From positions 1 through 64,000 of the forward strand of contig CALSOU010000002.1 of assembly GCA_943788055.1 (NCBI GenBank): a stretch of DNA of 64,000 nt. The letters are read 5' to 3'. Positions 56,736-64,000 of the stretch are shown one piece after another. Position 1 is the stretch's first letter. Each line of letters starts with the position of its first letter. Source of the stretch: an uncultured Saprospiraceae bacterium. GTDB lineage: Bacteria > Bacteroidota > Bacteroidia > Chitinophagales > Saprospiraceae. The notes below the pieces were generated by a model, which searched no databases, was not told the DNA's origin, and worked only from the letters and a program-made list of their open reading frames with translations. Both the position numbers and the translations under genes were made by a program.

Positions 56736-59026
56736 TTGTAATTATATGTGATACTAGGGATCAGTGGAAATATTGTAATCTTAAAAGACTCTAATTGCGG
56801 AGCAGTTGGCAGACTATTCGGTGCTTCCTCAAAAAATGTAAAGAATGGATTCTTGCGATTGTAAATATTGTATATTCCGAATGACCATGAGCCCGAAAAT
56901 CGTTTGTCAGAATTAGGTTTAGGAGTATAGGTTACCGAAAGGTCCGCTCTATGATAATCAGGCAGCCTCGCACTATTTCTCGGACCATAAAAGAAATTGA
57001 GCGAATTTTCAAGAAAGAATAAGCCAGAAAGTGGCGTGTAAGATTGTCCTGATCCATATATAAATACACCTGAACACTCCCATTTAGGTGAAATGGCATA
57101 ATTCATTACAACCGATAGATCGTGAGGTCGGTCATACACTGCAGGATACCAGCGGCCATCTTCTATATCATTAAAAGAACGTTCTGACCTTGAAAGCGTA
57201 TAACCAATCCATCCGTTAAAGTCACCTTTTGCTTTCTTGAGAAAGAACTCGATTCCATAAGCCCTTCCTATTCCCGAAATAAACTTAAGTTCTTCATCGG
57301 CACCCAGCTCATTTACTGATGTTTCCGAATAGTCTAATTGATTCTGTAAATCTTTGTAATAAACCTCTATAGAAGTTTCATACATATTGTCTCGGAAGTT
57401 TTTAAAGTATCCTATCGCATATTGAAGTCCAATCTGTGGTTTCACTCGCTCTGTGCTAGGAGACCACACATCTGTGGGTAAGGTTGAACTAGAATTACTA
57501 ACCAAGTGAATGTACTGATTAGTTCTTGTTACTCCAAGCTTCACTGATTGACTTTTTCCAAAACTATATTTTCCAGAAAATCTTGGTTCTAAACCAGTAT
57601 AAGTAATTACAGGATCCCATCGATCATATACTGTTCCATCAATATTACTCGTGTAAGGTCCTATCTGAGTAAATGTAGAGAATCTAACCCCGTAGTCGAT
57701 GCTCAGTCTAGAGTTGATCTTCCATTCATCTTTTGCGTAGATTGCATTTTCGATGGCATACTTCGGGTTTTGGTCTGTTTCAAAATCAACATCTCCGCTT
57801 GTCGCTGATGCGGTGTTTGGTACTAGTTCGTGGTATGTGGAATTAATTCCAACTTTGATCAAGTGATCTGGATTAGGAAAATAGTCAAAGTCAACTTTCG
57901 CACCATAGTCACGAACACCACTGAACAACTTAAAAGAAAACTGATCTTGACCACCATCAAACTCAAATTGGTAGTCATTATAGATACCTGTAACATTCAT
58001 AAACAGCTTATTTGAAAATAAATGATTCCATCTTGCTGTTAATGTACTATTGCCATATGGTAAATCAAATACAAAATCTCTAGCTGGTTGAGAAAAATTA
58101 AGAACATCTCGTCCAAAGTAACCGCTCAAGAAAAGTCGATTGTTCTTATTGACTTTATAGTTGATCTTGGTATTTAAGTCATAAAAAAAGTAGTTAGTTC
58201 CTTCAAAATTACCTCCTTCCAAAAAAGGCTGAATTAAGTCACCCACGTAAGTGCGTCTTGCACTTGCTATAAATGAGATTTTATCCTTTAGAATTGGCCC
58301 TTGCACTGTAAATCTAGAAGAAATAAGTCCGATACCACCTTCAGCTTCTAAGAACTTGTTATTTCCTTCTTTCATTTGTACATCAACAACCGATGATAGT
58401 CTACCACCATAATTCGCAGGCATACCTCCTTTAATAAGTGTTGTGTTTTTGATTGCATCAGCATTAAAAACGGAGAAAAAGCCCAATAAATGGCCACTAT
58501 TGTATACTAAGGCTTCATCTAATAAAACTAGATTCTGGTCCGGTCCTCCTCCTCGAACGTAAAATCCCGCATTTCCTTCTCCTGAAGACATAACACCGGG
58601 AAGTAACTGAATCGATTTTAGAACATCAACCTCGCCCATAAGTGCGGGTAGCTTTTTGATTTCCTCTACTGGTAACTCCAAGGTGCCCATCTGAGTGGAC
58701 TCGAAATTTTTCTTCTCATCTTCCTTTTCGGCTGAAACGATGACTTCATCCATGAAAACTCCATCGTTAAGCTCAACATCTAACTCTACATCTTCATCTA
58801 GGTTTATTTCGAAACTCTGGGGTTTAAACCCTAGATATGCGTAGGTAACTTTGTACGTGCCTTTTGGAAGAGACAGGGAATAAAATCCATATGCGTTTGT
58901 TGCAGTACCAGTTCCTTGATCACTTGAAAGAAACACTGTCGCCCCGATTAAAGTCTCACCGTTTGTTTGGTCTTTTACATAACCTGACAAGGTATAGTTA
59001 TGAGCAATTAAGGCAAACTGCATCAA
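56714..59026 (-). CDS. TonB-dependent outer-membrane receptor
   Basis: Outer-membrane transporter of 770 residues. It opens with a CarboxypepD-regulatory-like domain (about 10-95; YTLSGYVKDQTNGETLIGAT), then a plug domain (about 130-240; LLPGVMSSGEGNAGFYVRGG and NADAIKNTTLIKGGMPANYG) and a beta-barrel of about 500 residues. The receptor probably imports a siderophore or peptide-like solute; its partner is the DUF4249 lipoprotein. The best signal peptide reads upstream of the ATG (IKQLLPTAVFVLM), but no start codon is found there because a 63-bp repeat begins at that point. Present starts (TTG 59026, ATG 59023) leave a shortened signal, so export may be impaired. Confidence 0.88.
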   Translation of the reverse strand: MMQFALIAHNYTLSGYVKDQTNGETLIGATVFLSSDQGTGTATNAYGFYSLSLPKGTYKVTYAYLGFKPQSFEINLDEDVELDVELNDGVFMDEVIVSAEKEDEKKNFESTQMGTLELPVEEIKKLPALMGEVDVLKSIQLLPGVMSSGEGNAGFYVRGGGPDQNLVLLDEALVYNSGHLLGFFSVFNADAIKNTTLIKGGMPANYGGRLSSVVDVQMKEGNNKFLEAEGGIGLISSRFTVQGPILKDKISFIASARRTYVGDLIQPFLEGGNFEGTNYFFYDLNTKINYKVNKNNRLFLSGYFGRDVLNFSQPARDFVFDLPYGNSTLTARWNHLFSNKLFMNVTGIYNDYQFEFDGGQDQFSFKLFSGVRDYGAKVDFDYFPNPDHLIKVGINSTYHELVPNTASATSGDVDFETDQNPKYAIENAIYAKDEWKINSRLSIDYGVRFSTFTQIGPYTSNIDGTVYDRWDPVITYTGLEPRFSGKYSFGKSQSVKLGVTRTNQYIHLVSNSSSTLPTDVWSPSTERVKPQIGLQYAIGYFKNFRDNMYETSIEVYYKDLQNQLDYSETSVNELGADEELKFISGIGRAYGIEFFLKKAKGDFNGWIGYTLSRSERSFNDIEDGRWYPAVYDRPHDLSVVMNYAISPKWECSGVFIYGSGQSYTPLSGLFFLENSLNFFYGPRNSARLPDYHRADLSVTYTPKPNSDKRFSGSWSFGIYNIYNRKNPFFTFFEEAPNSLPTAPQLESFKITIFPLIPSITYNYKWRQKTK

Positions 59027-59050
59027 TACAAAAACTGCTGTGGGTAGTAA

Positions 59051-59113
59051 CTGTTTGATAAATTCTTGATTTTAGAAAGTAACGGATAAACAAGCAAATT
59101 GATGCAAAGAATG
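59051..59113 (+). repeat. 63-bp direct repeat, copy 1
   Basis: 57 of 63 positions match the sequence at 60244-60306 in the same orientation. It includes AAGTAACGGATAAA and AAGCAAATTGATGCAA. It directly abuts the 5' end of the TonB-dependent receptor gene. Confidence 0.85.
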
Positions 59114-59121
59114 CTGAAAAA

Positions 59122-59400
59122 ATGAAAATAATTGAAGGTGGTGAATCTATTGCTAACTTAGAAGTATATCCTAACCCATCTAATGATGTATTTAACATTA
59201 GCTTTACTTCTGAATCAATACAAGATTTAAGAGTTAGAGTACTAAGTATTGTTGGAGAAGAATTAATAGTTGAAGACTTGCAACAGTTCATTGGTGAATA
59301 CACCAAGAAAGTATCTCTAAATAAAAATGCTAAAGGAATCTACTTCTTAGAAATAGAAACTAAGGATGGTGTAATTAATAAGAAACTTATTTTACAATAA
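59122..59400 (+). CDS. Orphan T9SS type A sorting domain
   Basis: A 92-residue product starting MKIIEGGESIANLEVYPNPS and ending YFLEIETKDGVINKKLILQ, which is a complete type A T9SS C-terminal domain and nothing else. There is no signal peptide and no passenger. Such a domain cannot be secreted alone, so it is probably the 3' end of a larger gene that was cut, with the cut near the 63-bp repeat eight bases upstream. The frame stays open for 14 codons before the ATG and then meets a TAA inside the repeat. It is more AT-rich than its neighbours. Confidence 0.7.
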   Translation: MKIIEGGESIANLEVYPNPSNDVFNISFTSESIQDLRVRVLSIVGEELIVEDLQQFIGEYTKKVSLNKNAKGIYFLEIETKDGVINKKLILQ

Positions 59401-59477
59401 ATACAATTATGTGCTAAAAAGATTGTTTAAGTATTTTGAAATTAGTACCTTCATGCTCAATCAAAAAAATTAAAAGA

Positions 59478-59981
59478 ATGAAAAATTTAATATTATTATC
59501 ACTTATTGTAGTCTTTTCTGCTTGTAATCAATCAGATAATTTAGATTTATACAAGACAAATGTTGCAATTGCTAAAAAAGCAATATCTTGCTATGAAACA
59601 CCTTCAGATTTTGAGACATTTAAGTCTTTAGTTCATGAAGATGTTGTACATCAATCACCTATGTACGGTCAAGGACAAGTTGACTATGAAGGTGTTTTAG
59701 GTCAAGCAAAATTTTATATGGGAGGTTTTACTAATGTAAAATTTACTGACGCTGTTTGGTTGCCTGGTGTAGATACTGTAAATCTTCAGAATAATGGAAG
59801 CGTAAGAGTTTATGGAACTTGGTCAGGTGAAAGTATTGAGACAGGAAATTCATTCTCTGTAGATTCTTATCATTACTTTGATATTGATGGCGGTAAAATA
59901 GTTAGTTCTGGTGACTTCTTTGATGCTACCGGAATGGTAATGGCTGTTTCTGCTCCAGCACCATCTGAGACTGAACAATAG
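59478..59981 (+). CDS. SnoaL-like (NTF2-fold) lipoprotein
   Basis: A 167-residue protein from ATG 59478 with a lipoprotein signal (NLILLSLIVVFSAC). The mature part follows the SnoaL/NTF2-like pattern: a helix with ETFKSLVHEDVVHQSPMYGQ, then strands with FTDAVWLPGVDTV, SVRVYGTWSGES and SYHYFDIDGGKIVSSGDFFDATG. Members include polyketide cyclases and many uncharacterised stress proteins; no function is assigned here. An upstream in-frame frame opens at 59436, but the signal fits the later ATG. It lies in the AT-rich, repeat-bracketed cassette and has its own terminator. Confidence 0.85.
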   Translation: MKNLILLSLIVVFSACNQSDNLDLYKTNVAIAKKAISCYETPSDFETFKSLVHEDVVHQSPMYGQGQVDYEGVLGQAKFYMGGFTNVKFTDAVWLPGVDTVNLQNNGSVRVYGTWSGESIETGNSFSVDSYHYFDIDGGKIVSSGDFFDATGMVMAVSAPAPSETEQ

Positions 59982-59999
59982 TAATTTTCACTTTAACTT

Positions 60000-60038
60000 A
60001 ATAGCCTTGATTAAAAAAAATCAAGGCTATTTTTTTTA
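60000..60038 (+). terminator. Terminator of the SnoaL-like gene
   Basis: AATAGCCTTGATT pairs with AATCAAGGCTATT around an A-rich loop, followed by eight T. It lies 19 bases past the gene. Confidence 0.9.
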
Positions 60039-60070
60039 GATCTGCGTGTAATTTTAATAACTGCATAAAA

Positions 60071-60310
60071 TCAAAAATAGAAATTATTGCATTTCCTAAT
60101 ATAAATAATAGTTCTTGCTAAATCTATTTCATTTGTAATTTGACTACTAGTATCATTAATGTTAGCTTGGATCTGATATCTGTAAACTAGAGAATCTCTT
60201 TTAAGAGTTAAAATTTTACCAGACTTTACATTAAACAAAGAATCTTTTTGATAAAGTCGTGATTTAAGAAAGTAACGGATAAAGAAGCAAATTGATGCAA
60301 GGAATGACAA
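60071..60310 (-). CDS. Small possible protein carrying the repeat-encoded segment
   Basis: A 79-codon frame read on the minus strand begins with a hydrophobic segment encoded by the 63-bp repeat (LASICFFIRYFLKSRLYQ). Copy 1 of the repeat, read in the same frame, gives ASICLFIRYFLKSRIYQ, where differences are synonymous or conservative. This hints that the repeat may once have been coding in this direction. The rest of the frame (VKSGKILTLKRDSLVYRYQI) shows no known domain. It may be a real small membrane protein or chance. Confidence 0.3.
   Translation of the reverse strand: MSFLASICFFIRYFLKSRLYQKDSLFNVKSGKILTLKRDSLVYRYQIQANINDTSSQITNEIDLARTIIYIRKCNNFYF
60244..60306 (+). repeat. 63-bp direct repeat, copy 2
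   Basis: The second copy of the repeat at 59051-59113 (57 of 63 positions match). It lies 60 bases from the end of the TraB/GumN gene and closes the AT-rich cassette. Confidence 0.85.
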
Positions 60311-60366
60311 AAAATTAAAAAATAGAGTGGATCAAAATAGATTTAAAATCAGTACAACTCTCACTA

Positions 60367-61176
60367 CTAACGTAAATCAAGCTTGACTGGAGACAGTCTA
60401 TAACCCTTTTTGTTGAGGAGGTGTAGCAGTCCATTTTTGCCAGATAGATGTGCCGCCCCAACTGCAGCAAATACGCTCTTAGTGGTTGATAACTGCGTAA
60501 AATTTGCTGCCATTTTATGGTTTCTACTGTATAGTAGTGCATCCTTAATACTACCAATTGATTTTTTAGATAATTTATAAAGCTTATGAATTTCTTGGTT
60601 TTGATACAAATCAAGTAGTTGGAGCGTCTTTGATCGAAACTTAGAAACATTGGACAAAGCGGAGCCTAAGGAACGGAGTTGATAATCAAGCGAAATCTGA
60701 TTAAGGGTCTGAATATGATCATCCATTGACTCCATAGATGAGAGTTCTCTTTCTACAGATTCTGCATAGGACCATAATTGAAAATCCATCGTATTCACTG
60801 GATTATCGGCTTTAGTTGATAAGGCTTGCTGAGTCATATAATTCAGTAAAAATAACGGCAACATCTTATCGAATAACTCAAGATTTAGACCAAATGACTT
60901 TCTTAGAAATGCTTTATACTTGTCATACTTTCTATCTGACAGTAAAGCACTAAGCTTAAAGTCATTTGGAAGGTGAACATGCGCTCCCATTCTGCGCTGT
61001 GCATCAGAATGCAGAAGTATTTCGGGTGCAAAAACATCACATTGATCTATAGCTTCCTTCAAGCGTCCAAAATCAGAAAAGGCTACACCTATTGGAACGT
61101 GCATCGTTCCGAAGATATAACCTTTAAAAATATTTTTAGAATGAATCTCCCAGAGGAGTGCATTTCTACTAGACAT
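60367..61176 (-). CDS. TraB/GumN family protein
   Basis: A 269-residue protein of the TraB/GumN (Tiki-like protease) family. It starts with LLWEIHSKNIFKGYIFGTMHVP, where GTMH is the first conserved motif, followed by DQCDVFAPEILL with the conserved Glu, and ends with KSVFAAVGAAHLSGKNGLLHL, the GAxHLxGxxGLL motif. These residues bind metal in Tiki metalloproteases. No signal peptide is seen, though many family members are secreted. The start overlaps the Lrp regulator gene by eight bases, so the two are cotranscribed. Confidence 0.87.
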   Translation of the reverse strand: MSSRNALLWEIHSKNIFKGYIFGTMHVPIGVAFSDFGRLKEAIDQCDVFAPEILLHSDAQRRMGAHVHLPNDFKLSALLSDRKYDKYKAFLRKSFGLNLELFDKMLPLFLLNYMTQQALSTKADNPVNTMDFQLWSYAESVERELSSMESMDDHIQTLNQISLDYQLRSLGSALSNVSKFRSKTLQLLDLYQNQEIHKLYKLSKKSIGSIKDALLYSRNHKMAANFTQLSTTKSVFAAVGAAHLSGKNGLLHLLNKKGYRLSPVKLDLR

Positions 61177-61657
61177 TATTTACCTCATCTTGATCGTAGT
61201 TGAAAGGTAGGACTTTTGACTTCTTAACTTTTGACAAAGTCATAAGAGTCTTGATACGTTCAACCTCATCAATCTGGGAAAGCTTTTTAAATAACAATTG
61301 CTCGTATGTAGCGATATCTTTACAGACTATTTTCATAATAAAGTCCGAATCACCAGTTATTATGTAGCACTCTGTTATTTCGGGAATATTCTGCACCTTA
61401 GTAATAAAGTTTTCCAAGGCATTATCTTTCTGCCATGCCAAGTTAACTTGCACGTAAGTATTCACCTTCAATCCTAGGGATTCCGGATCAACTTTAGCGT
61501 GATAGCTACTAATTATACCCGTTTGTTCTAGTTTTTTTACTCGTTCCAAAGTAGGAGCAGGAGAAAGTCCAATTTTCTTAGACAGATCAAGATTCGTAAT
61601 CTTACTATTAGTTTGTAATTGCTCTAATATTTTAAGATCGATTTTATCGAGTTTCAT
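61169..61657 (-). CDS. Lrp/AsnC family transcriptional regulator
   Basis: A 162-residue feast/famine regulator from ATG 61657 (MKLDKIDLKILEQLQTNSKI). The HTH is NLDLSKKIGLSPAPTLERVK, and the C-terminal RAM domain has VQVNLAWQK and ECYIITGDSDFIMKIVCKD for amino-acid binding. Longer versions starting at 61729 add an unlikely N-terminal extension. As glutamate dehydrogenase lies just upstream and TraB just downstream, it may tune amino acid metabolism, but this is inference. Confidence 0.92.
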   Translation of the reverse strand: MKLDKIDLKILEQLQTNSKITNLDLSKKIGLSPAPTLERVKKLEQTGIISSYHAKVDPESLGLKVNTYVQVNLAWQKDNALENFITKVQNIPEITECYIITGDSDFIMKIVCKDIATYEQLLFKKLSQIDEVERIKTLMTLSKVKKSKVLPFNYDQDEVNNV

Positions 61658-61918
61658 ATACAGTTCTAATTTTAAAATTTCAGACCCAAAGAAAAGCATT
61701 TTAGAATAATATTTGCTGTTTACAGTCAATTATTAACATAAATTTTACGTTAGACCCATTTATTAAACCATTTAACAGAAATAATACGATAAGACGACTT
61801 CGAACTTTCAATATTTATCAAGATAAGATCGTAACTAAGCTTCGAATACCCAATTAAGAAACCACCTACAGAATTACTCCATAAGTGGTTATTATAACTT
61901 TCAAAATGATGTTCTTCA

Positions 61919-63337
61919 CTAAGGAAAAACACCAAGTTGCATATAGTCACTAGCTATTTTCTGCAGTGCATTCAAGAACGCTGCTTCTCTAAGTGTTATA
62001 GGCTTCTTCTTACGTTTCTTAATTTCACGGATTTGTTTGTAAGCATTTATCATTGTTTCTTCCAAACCAGAACGTACCAAATCAACTTCGTCTGCGCCTC
62101 TCACAATCATTGCTTTTTCCTTGTTGGTAATTTTTTTACCCGTAGTTTTCTCAACGATATCGACGATATTAGAGTAGGTATTCTGATCAAACCTCTTCTG
62201 AAGGCGACCAAAACGCATATGAGAAAGGTTCTTTAACCATTCAAAGTACGAAACCGTTACACCTCCAGCATTTAGATACATATCAGGAACCACTACAATT
62301 CCTCTTTTTGACAACATGTCCTCAGCAACATCTGTCACTGGACCGTTTGCTGCTTCTCCGATTATTTTTGCTTTAACTAAATCAGCGTTATCTTCTCGAA
62401 TCTGGCTTTCAAGTGCTGCCGGAATAAGTATGTCACATTCTATACCTACCCAATCATTTCTTTCTTTCAATGTCGTTGTGCCAGGAAATCCTAATATCGA
62501 GCCCGTCTTCTTACGGAACTTCACCAATTTATCAATATCAATACCAGTCTTATTATAAATTGTGCCTTCAATCTCAGAAACTCCGACGATGATAGCACCT
62601 CCCTCCTTCTGACATATTGAACCAGTATAGGTTCCAACATTACCAAGACCTTGTATGACAATTGTTTTACCTTTCATACCAGGTTTCAGTCCTAATTCTG
62701 CCATATCATCCGCATACGACACGATTTCTCTTAATCCATAAAACACTCCTCGTCCGGTGGCTTCTGTTCTTCCAGCAATCCCTCCATGTGAAACAGGCTT
62801 GCCTGTTACACATCCTAAAGCATCAATTTCTCCATTCTTCAAAACTTGATAAGTATCTAGAATCCATGCCATCTCACGAGGACCTGTTCCATAATCAGGA
62901 GCCGGCACATCAGTGCCAGGACCAATGAAGTTCTTTCGAATAAGTTCTGTAGTATATCTACGAGTTATTCTTTCCAATTCATTTTCAGAATAACTTCTCG
63001 GTGATACTTTTACACCACCTTTGGCTCCACCAAATGGTACATCAACAATCGCACATTTGTATGTCATCAGTGATGCTAGTGCCATCACCTCTTCTTGATT
63101 CACGTGATGTGAAAAACGAATACCACCTTTCGTTGGAAGTCGATGATGACTGTGTTGGACTCGATATGCTTCAATCACTTCATATTTATTTCCGATTTTC
63201 ACCGGAAACCGCATCTGATACACAGCATTACATGCGCGTATCTGCTTCAGAAGTCCACTTGGAAGACCTGAATAGGCTGCTGCTCTATCAAAGTTTGCAA
63301 GTACACTTTCGTAGAATCTTGCCTGTTTATTGCTCAT
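61919..63337 (-). CDS. Glutamate dehydrogenase (Glu/Leu/Phe/Val type)
   Basis: Interconverts glutamate and 2-oxoglutarate with ammonia and NAD(P). The N-terminal half has HHRLPTKGGIRFSHHVN and VDVPFGGAKGGVKVSPRSYS with the catalytic Lys, then GTDVPAPDYGTGPREMAWIL. The NAD domain has VIQGLGNVGTYTGSI and GEAANGPVTDVAEDML. At 472 residues it is in the hexameric range; similarity to the other members of the superfamily (leucine dehydrogenase) means exact substrate is not settled, but the length and the motif set favour glutamate. Its start overlaps the end of the small ccmD-like gene by 11 bases. Confidence 0.93.
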   Translation of the reverse strand: MSNKQARFYESVLANFDRAAAYSGLPSGLLKQIRACNAVYQMRFPVKIGNKYEVIEAYRVQHSHHRLPTKGGIRFSHHVNQEEVMALASLMTYKCAIVDVPFGGAKGGVKVSPRSYSENELERITRRYTTELIRKNFIGPGTDVPAPDYGTGPREMAWILDTYQVLKNGEIDALGCVTGKPVSHGGIAGRTEATGRGVFYGLREIVSYADDMAELGLKPGMKGKTIVIQGLGNVGTYTGSICQKEGGAIIVGVSEIEGTIYNKTGIDIDKLVKFRKKTGSILGFPGTTTLKERNDWVGIECDILIPAALESQIREDNADLVKAKIIGEAANGPVTDVAEDMLSKRGIVVVPDMYLNAGGVTVSYFEWLKNLSHMRFGRLQKRFDQNTYSNIVDIVEKTTGKKITNKEKAMIVRGADEVDLVRSGLEETMINAYKQIREIKKRKKKPITLREAAFLNALQKIASDYMQLGVFP

Positions 63338-63542
63338 CTTTAATTTGGTTTTCTAATTTAGTAATCCTCCGCTCCAGAAAGAACAGAAATAGGAAAATAC
63401 CGCTCAATATCGCACAAACAACCATAACGGTTGTCAGCATTTTTCCTTCATTTGGTAAGGGTGTAGTAGATTGAGCAGCTAGAATCGAAGCGCTCAAAAA
63501 AGAACTTAAGAAACCTATAAGTAAAACGATATTTTTTCTCAT
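63327..63542 (-). CDS. CcmD-like small membrane protein
   Basis: A 71-residue protein with a signal-like first helix (IVLLIGFLSSFLSASILAA) and a second helix (LTTVMVVCAILSGIFLFLFF) followed by ERRITKLENQIKDEQ. This layout and its place after ccmC match CcmD, the small helper of haem delivery in cytochrome c maturation. The gene overlaps the glutamate dehydrogenase gene, so the two are coupled although unrelated in function. The short length makes homology weak, and context carries much of the call. Confidence 0.7.
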   Translation of the reverse strand: MRKNIVLLIGFLSSFLSASILAAQSTTPLPNEGKMLTTVMVVCAILSGIFLFLFFLERRITKLENQIKDEQ

Positions 63543-63654
63543 TGTATTCTGCTTACAGCTTATCGTATAAGTCTCGATAAAGCTAAACGCAACACGAGGA
63601 CGAATCTGATATTATTTTTAGGATTGTACAAACATTTCTCTTGTTATTTACAAA

Positions 63655-64000
63655 TTATTCCATCATTTTTAAATGTACTTTTTCATCGAGTCTCTTGATC
63701 CTAAGGACAAGGCTTGCAATCCAAGTTCCCAATAGTGTAAAGCCAATTATCGCTGGATAAAAAACCATACGCATAGTATTATCCATATCTTCTCCTCCAA
63801 ATGCAGGATTTCCCCCATTGCCTGGATGGAGCGAATCTGTAATCCGAGGAATCACAAAAATTAAGGGTACAATTGTAAAGAACGCAAATATGCTATATGC
63901 AGAAGAGATGCGTGCACGTTTGTCGACGTCATCCATGCTAGACCTAAGTATAAGGTATGCAAAATAGATCATCATAGAAATTGCAGACATATTTAGTTTC
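63655..64000 (-). CDS. ccmC: Cytochrome c assembly protein CcmC, C-terminal part (cut by window edge)
   Basis: The frame is open to the window end. It codes for the last 114 or so residues of a haem-export membrane protein: MIYFAYLILRSSMDDVDKR, ARISSAYSIFAFFTIVPLIF, VIPRITDSLHPGNGG and a final membrane helix (MVFYPAIIGFTLLGTWIASL). The PRxTDSLHPGNGG segment is typical of CcmC of Bacteroidetes. A full protein is about 220 residues, so roughly half is missing. ATG at 63990 is internal, not the start. Confidence 0.87.
   Translation of the reverse strand, partial: KLNMSAISMMIYFAYLILRSSMDDVDKRARISSAYSIFAFFTIVPLIFVIPRITDSLHPGNGGNPAFGGEDMDNTMRMVFYPAIIGFTLLGTWIASLVLRIKRLDEKVHLKMME

Noticed and set aside
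59067-60306. Integron attC-type sites at the 63-bp repeats
   Set aside because: No paired RYYYAAC/GTTRRRY core and no palindromic fold were found, and no integrase gene is present.
1-64000. tRNA, rRNA or CRISPR loci
   Set aside because: No T-loop-like GGTTCRANTCC, rRNA core sequence or regular spaced repeats were found on reading through.

Overview
The window looks like chromosomal DNA of a member of the Bacteroidota (Bacteroidetes), possibly a Saprospirales-like marine or environmental relative, but the exact lineage cannot be fixed from sequence alone. Evidence: several proteins end in type IX secretion (T9SS) sorting domains; gldC, SprB-like repeats, a TonB-dependent receptor paired with a DUF4249 lipoprotein, and an ECF sigma factor coupled to a membrane/beta-barrel protein are present; promoters fit TAnnTTTG; and ribosome binding sites of the Shine-Dalgarno type are largely absent. 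Base composition is AT-rich throughout. No rRNA, tRNA or CRISPR array was recognised.

Region 1 (1-9.3 kb) is a decaying stretch. It holds a frameshifted Prc/Tsp protease, an FAD oxidoreductase overlapping a MmcQ/YjbR protein, a heavily mutated N-terminal fragment of a GH13 alpha-amylase, ribA, a sodium:solute symporter with two frameshifts, an AhpD-like protein, and an IS3-type element with intact ends, a 3-bp target duplication and a ruined orfB.

Region 2 (9.3-31.9 kb) is mostly housekeeping on the minus strand: hpd with a MarR regulator, a secreted subtilase, dnaK, prfB with its programmed frameshift, an FKBP isomerase, a DHH phosphoesterase, a TonB-like protein, mdh and an SF1 helicase. 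On the plus strand are a GT39-like membrane protein, two tandem secreted M43 metalloproteases and sucC.

Region 3 (32-42.4 kb) has typA, a saccharopine/alanine-dehydrogenase-like enzyme, an SCP2 protein, an OmpA-SPOR protein, the succinyl-CoA:3-ketoacid CoA-transferase pair, a hotdog thioesterase-like protein, and a sigma factor / membrane-barrel / lipoprotein cluster.

Region 4 (42.5-52 kb) carries a 1882-residue secreted repeat protein with a gliding-type C-terminus, a DUF6958 gene broken by an amber codon, and an fdhD plus YdeP-type molybdopterin oxidoreductase operon.

Region 5 (52-64 kb) has yajC, a LexA-like S24 regulator with a small partner, gldC, a TonB-dependent receptor with its lipoprotein, and then an AT-rich plus-strand cassette bracketed by two 63-bp direct repeats; one repeat abuts and seems to have removed the receptor's start codon. 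The window closes with a TraB/GumN protein, an Lrp regulator, glutamate dehydrogenase and cytochrome c maturation genes (ccmD-like and ccmC, the latter cut by the window edge).

The most notable points are the repeat-bracketed cassette, the multiple-stage gene decay in the first 9 kb, the conserved prfB frameshift signal in a lineage that makes little use of Shine-Dalgarno sequences, and the sigma factor coupled to a membrane/beta-barrel protein.
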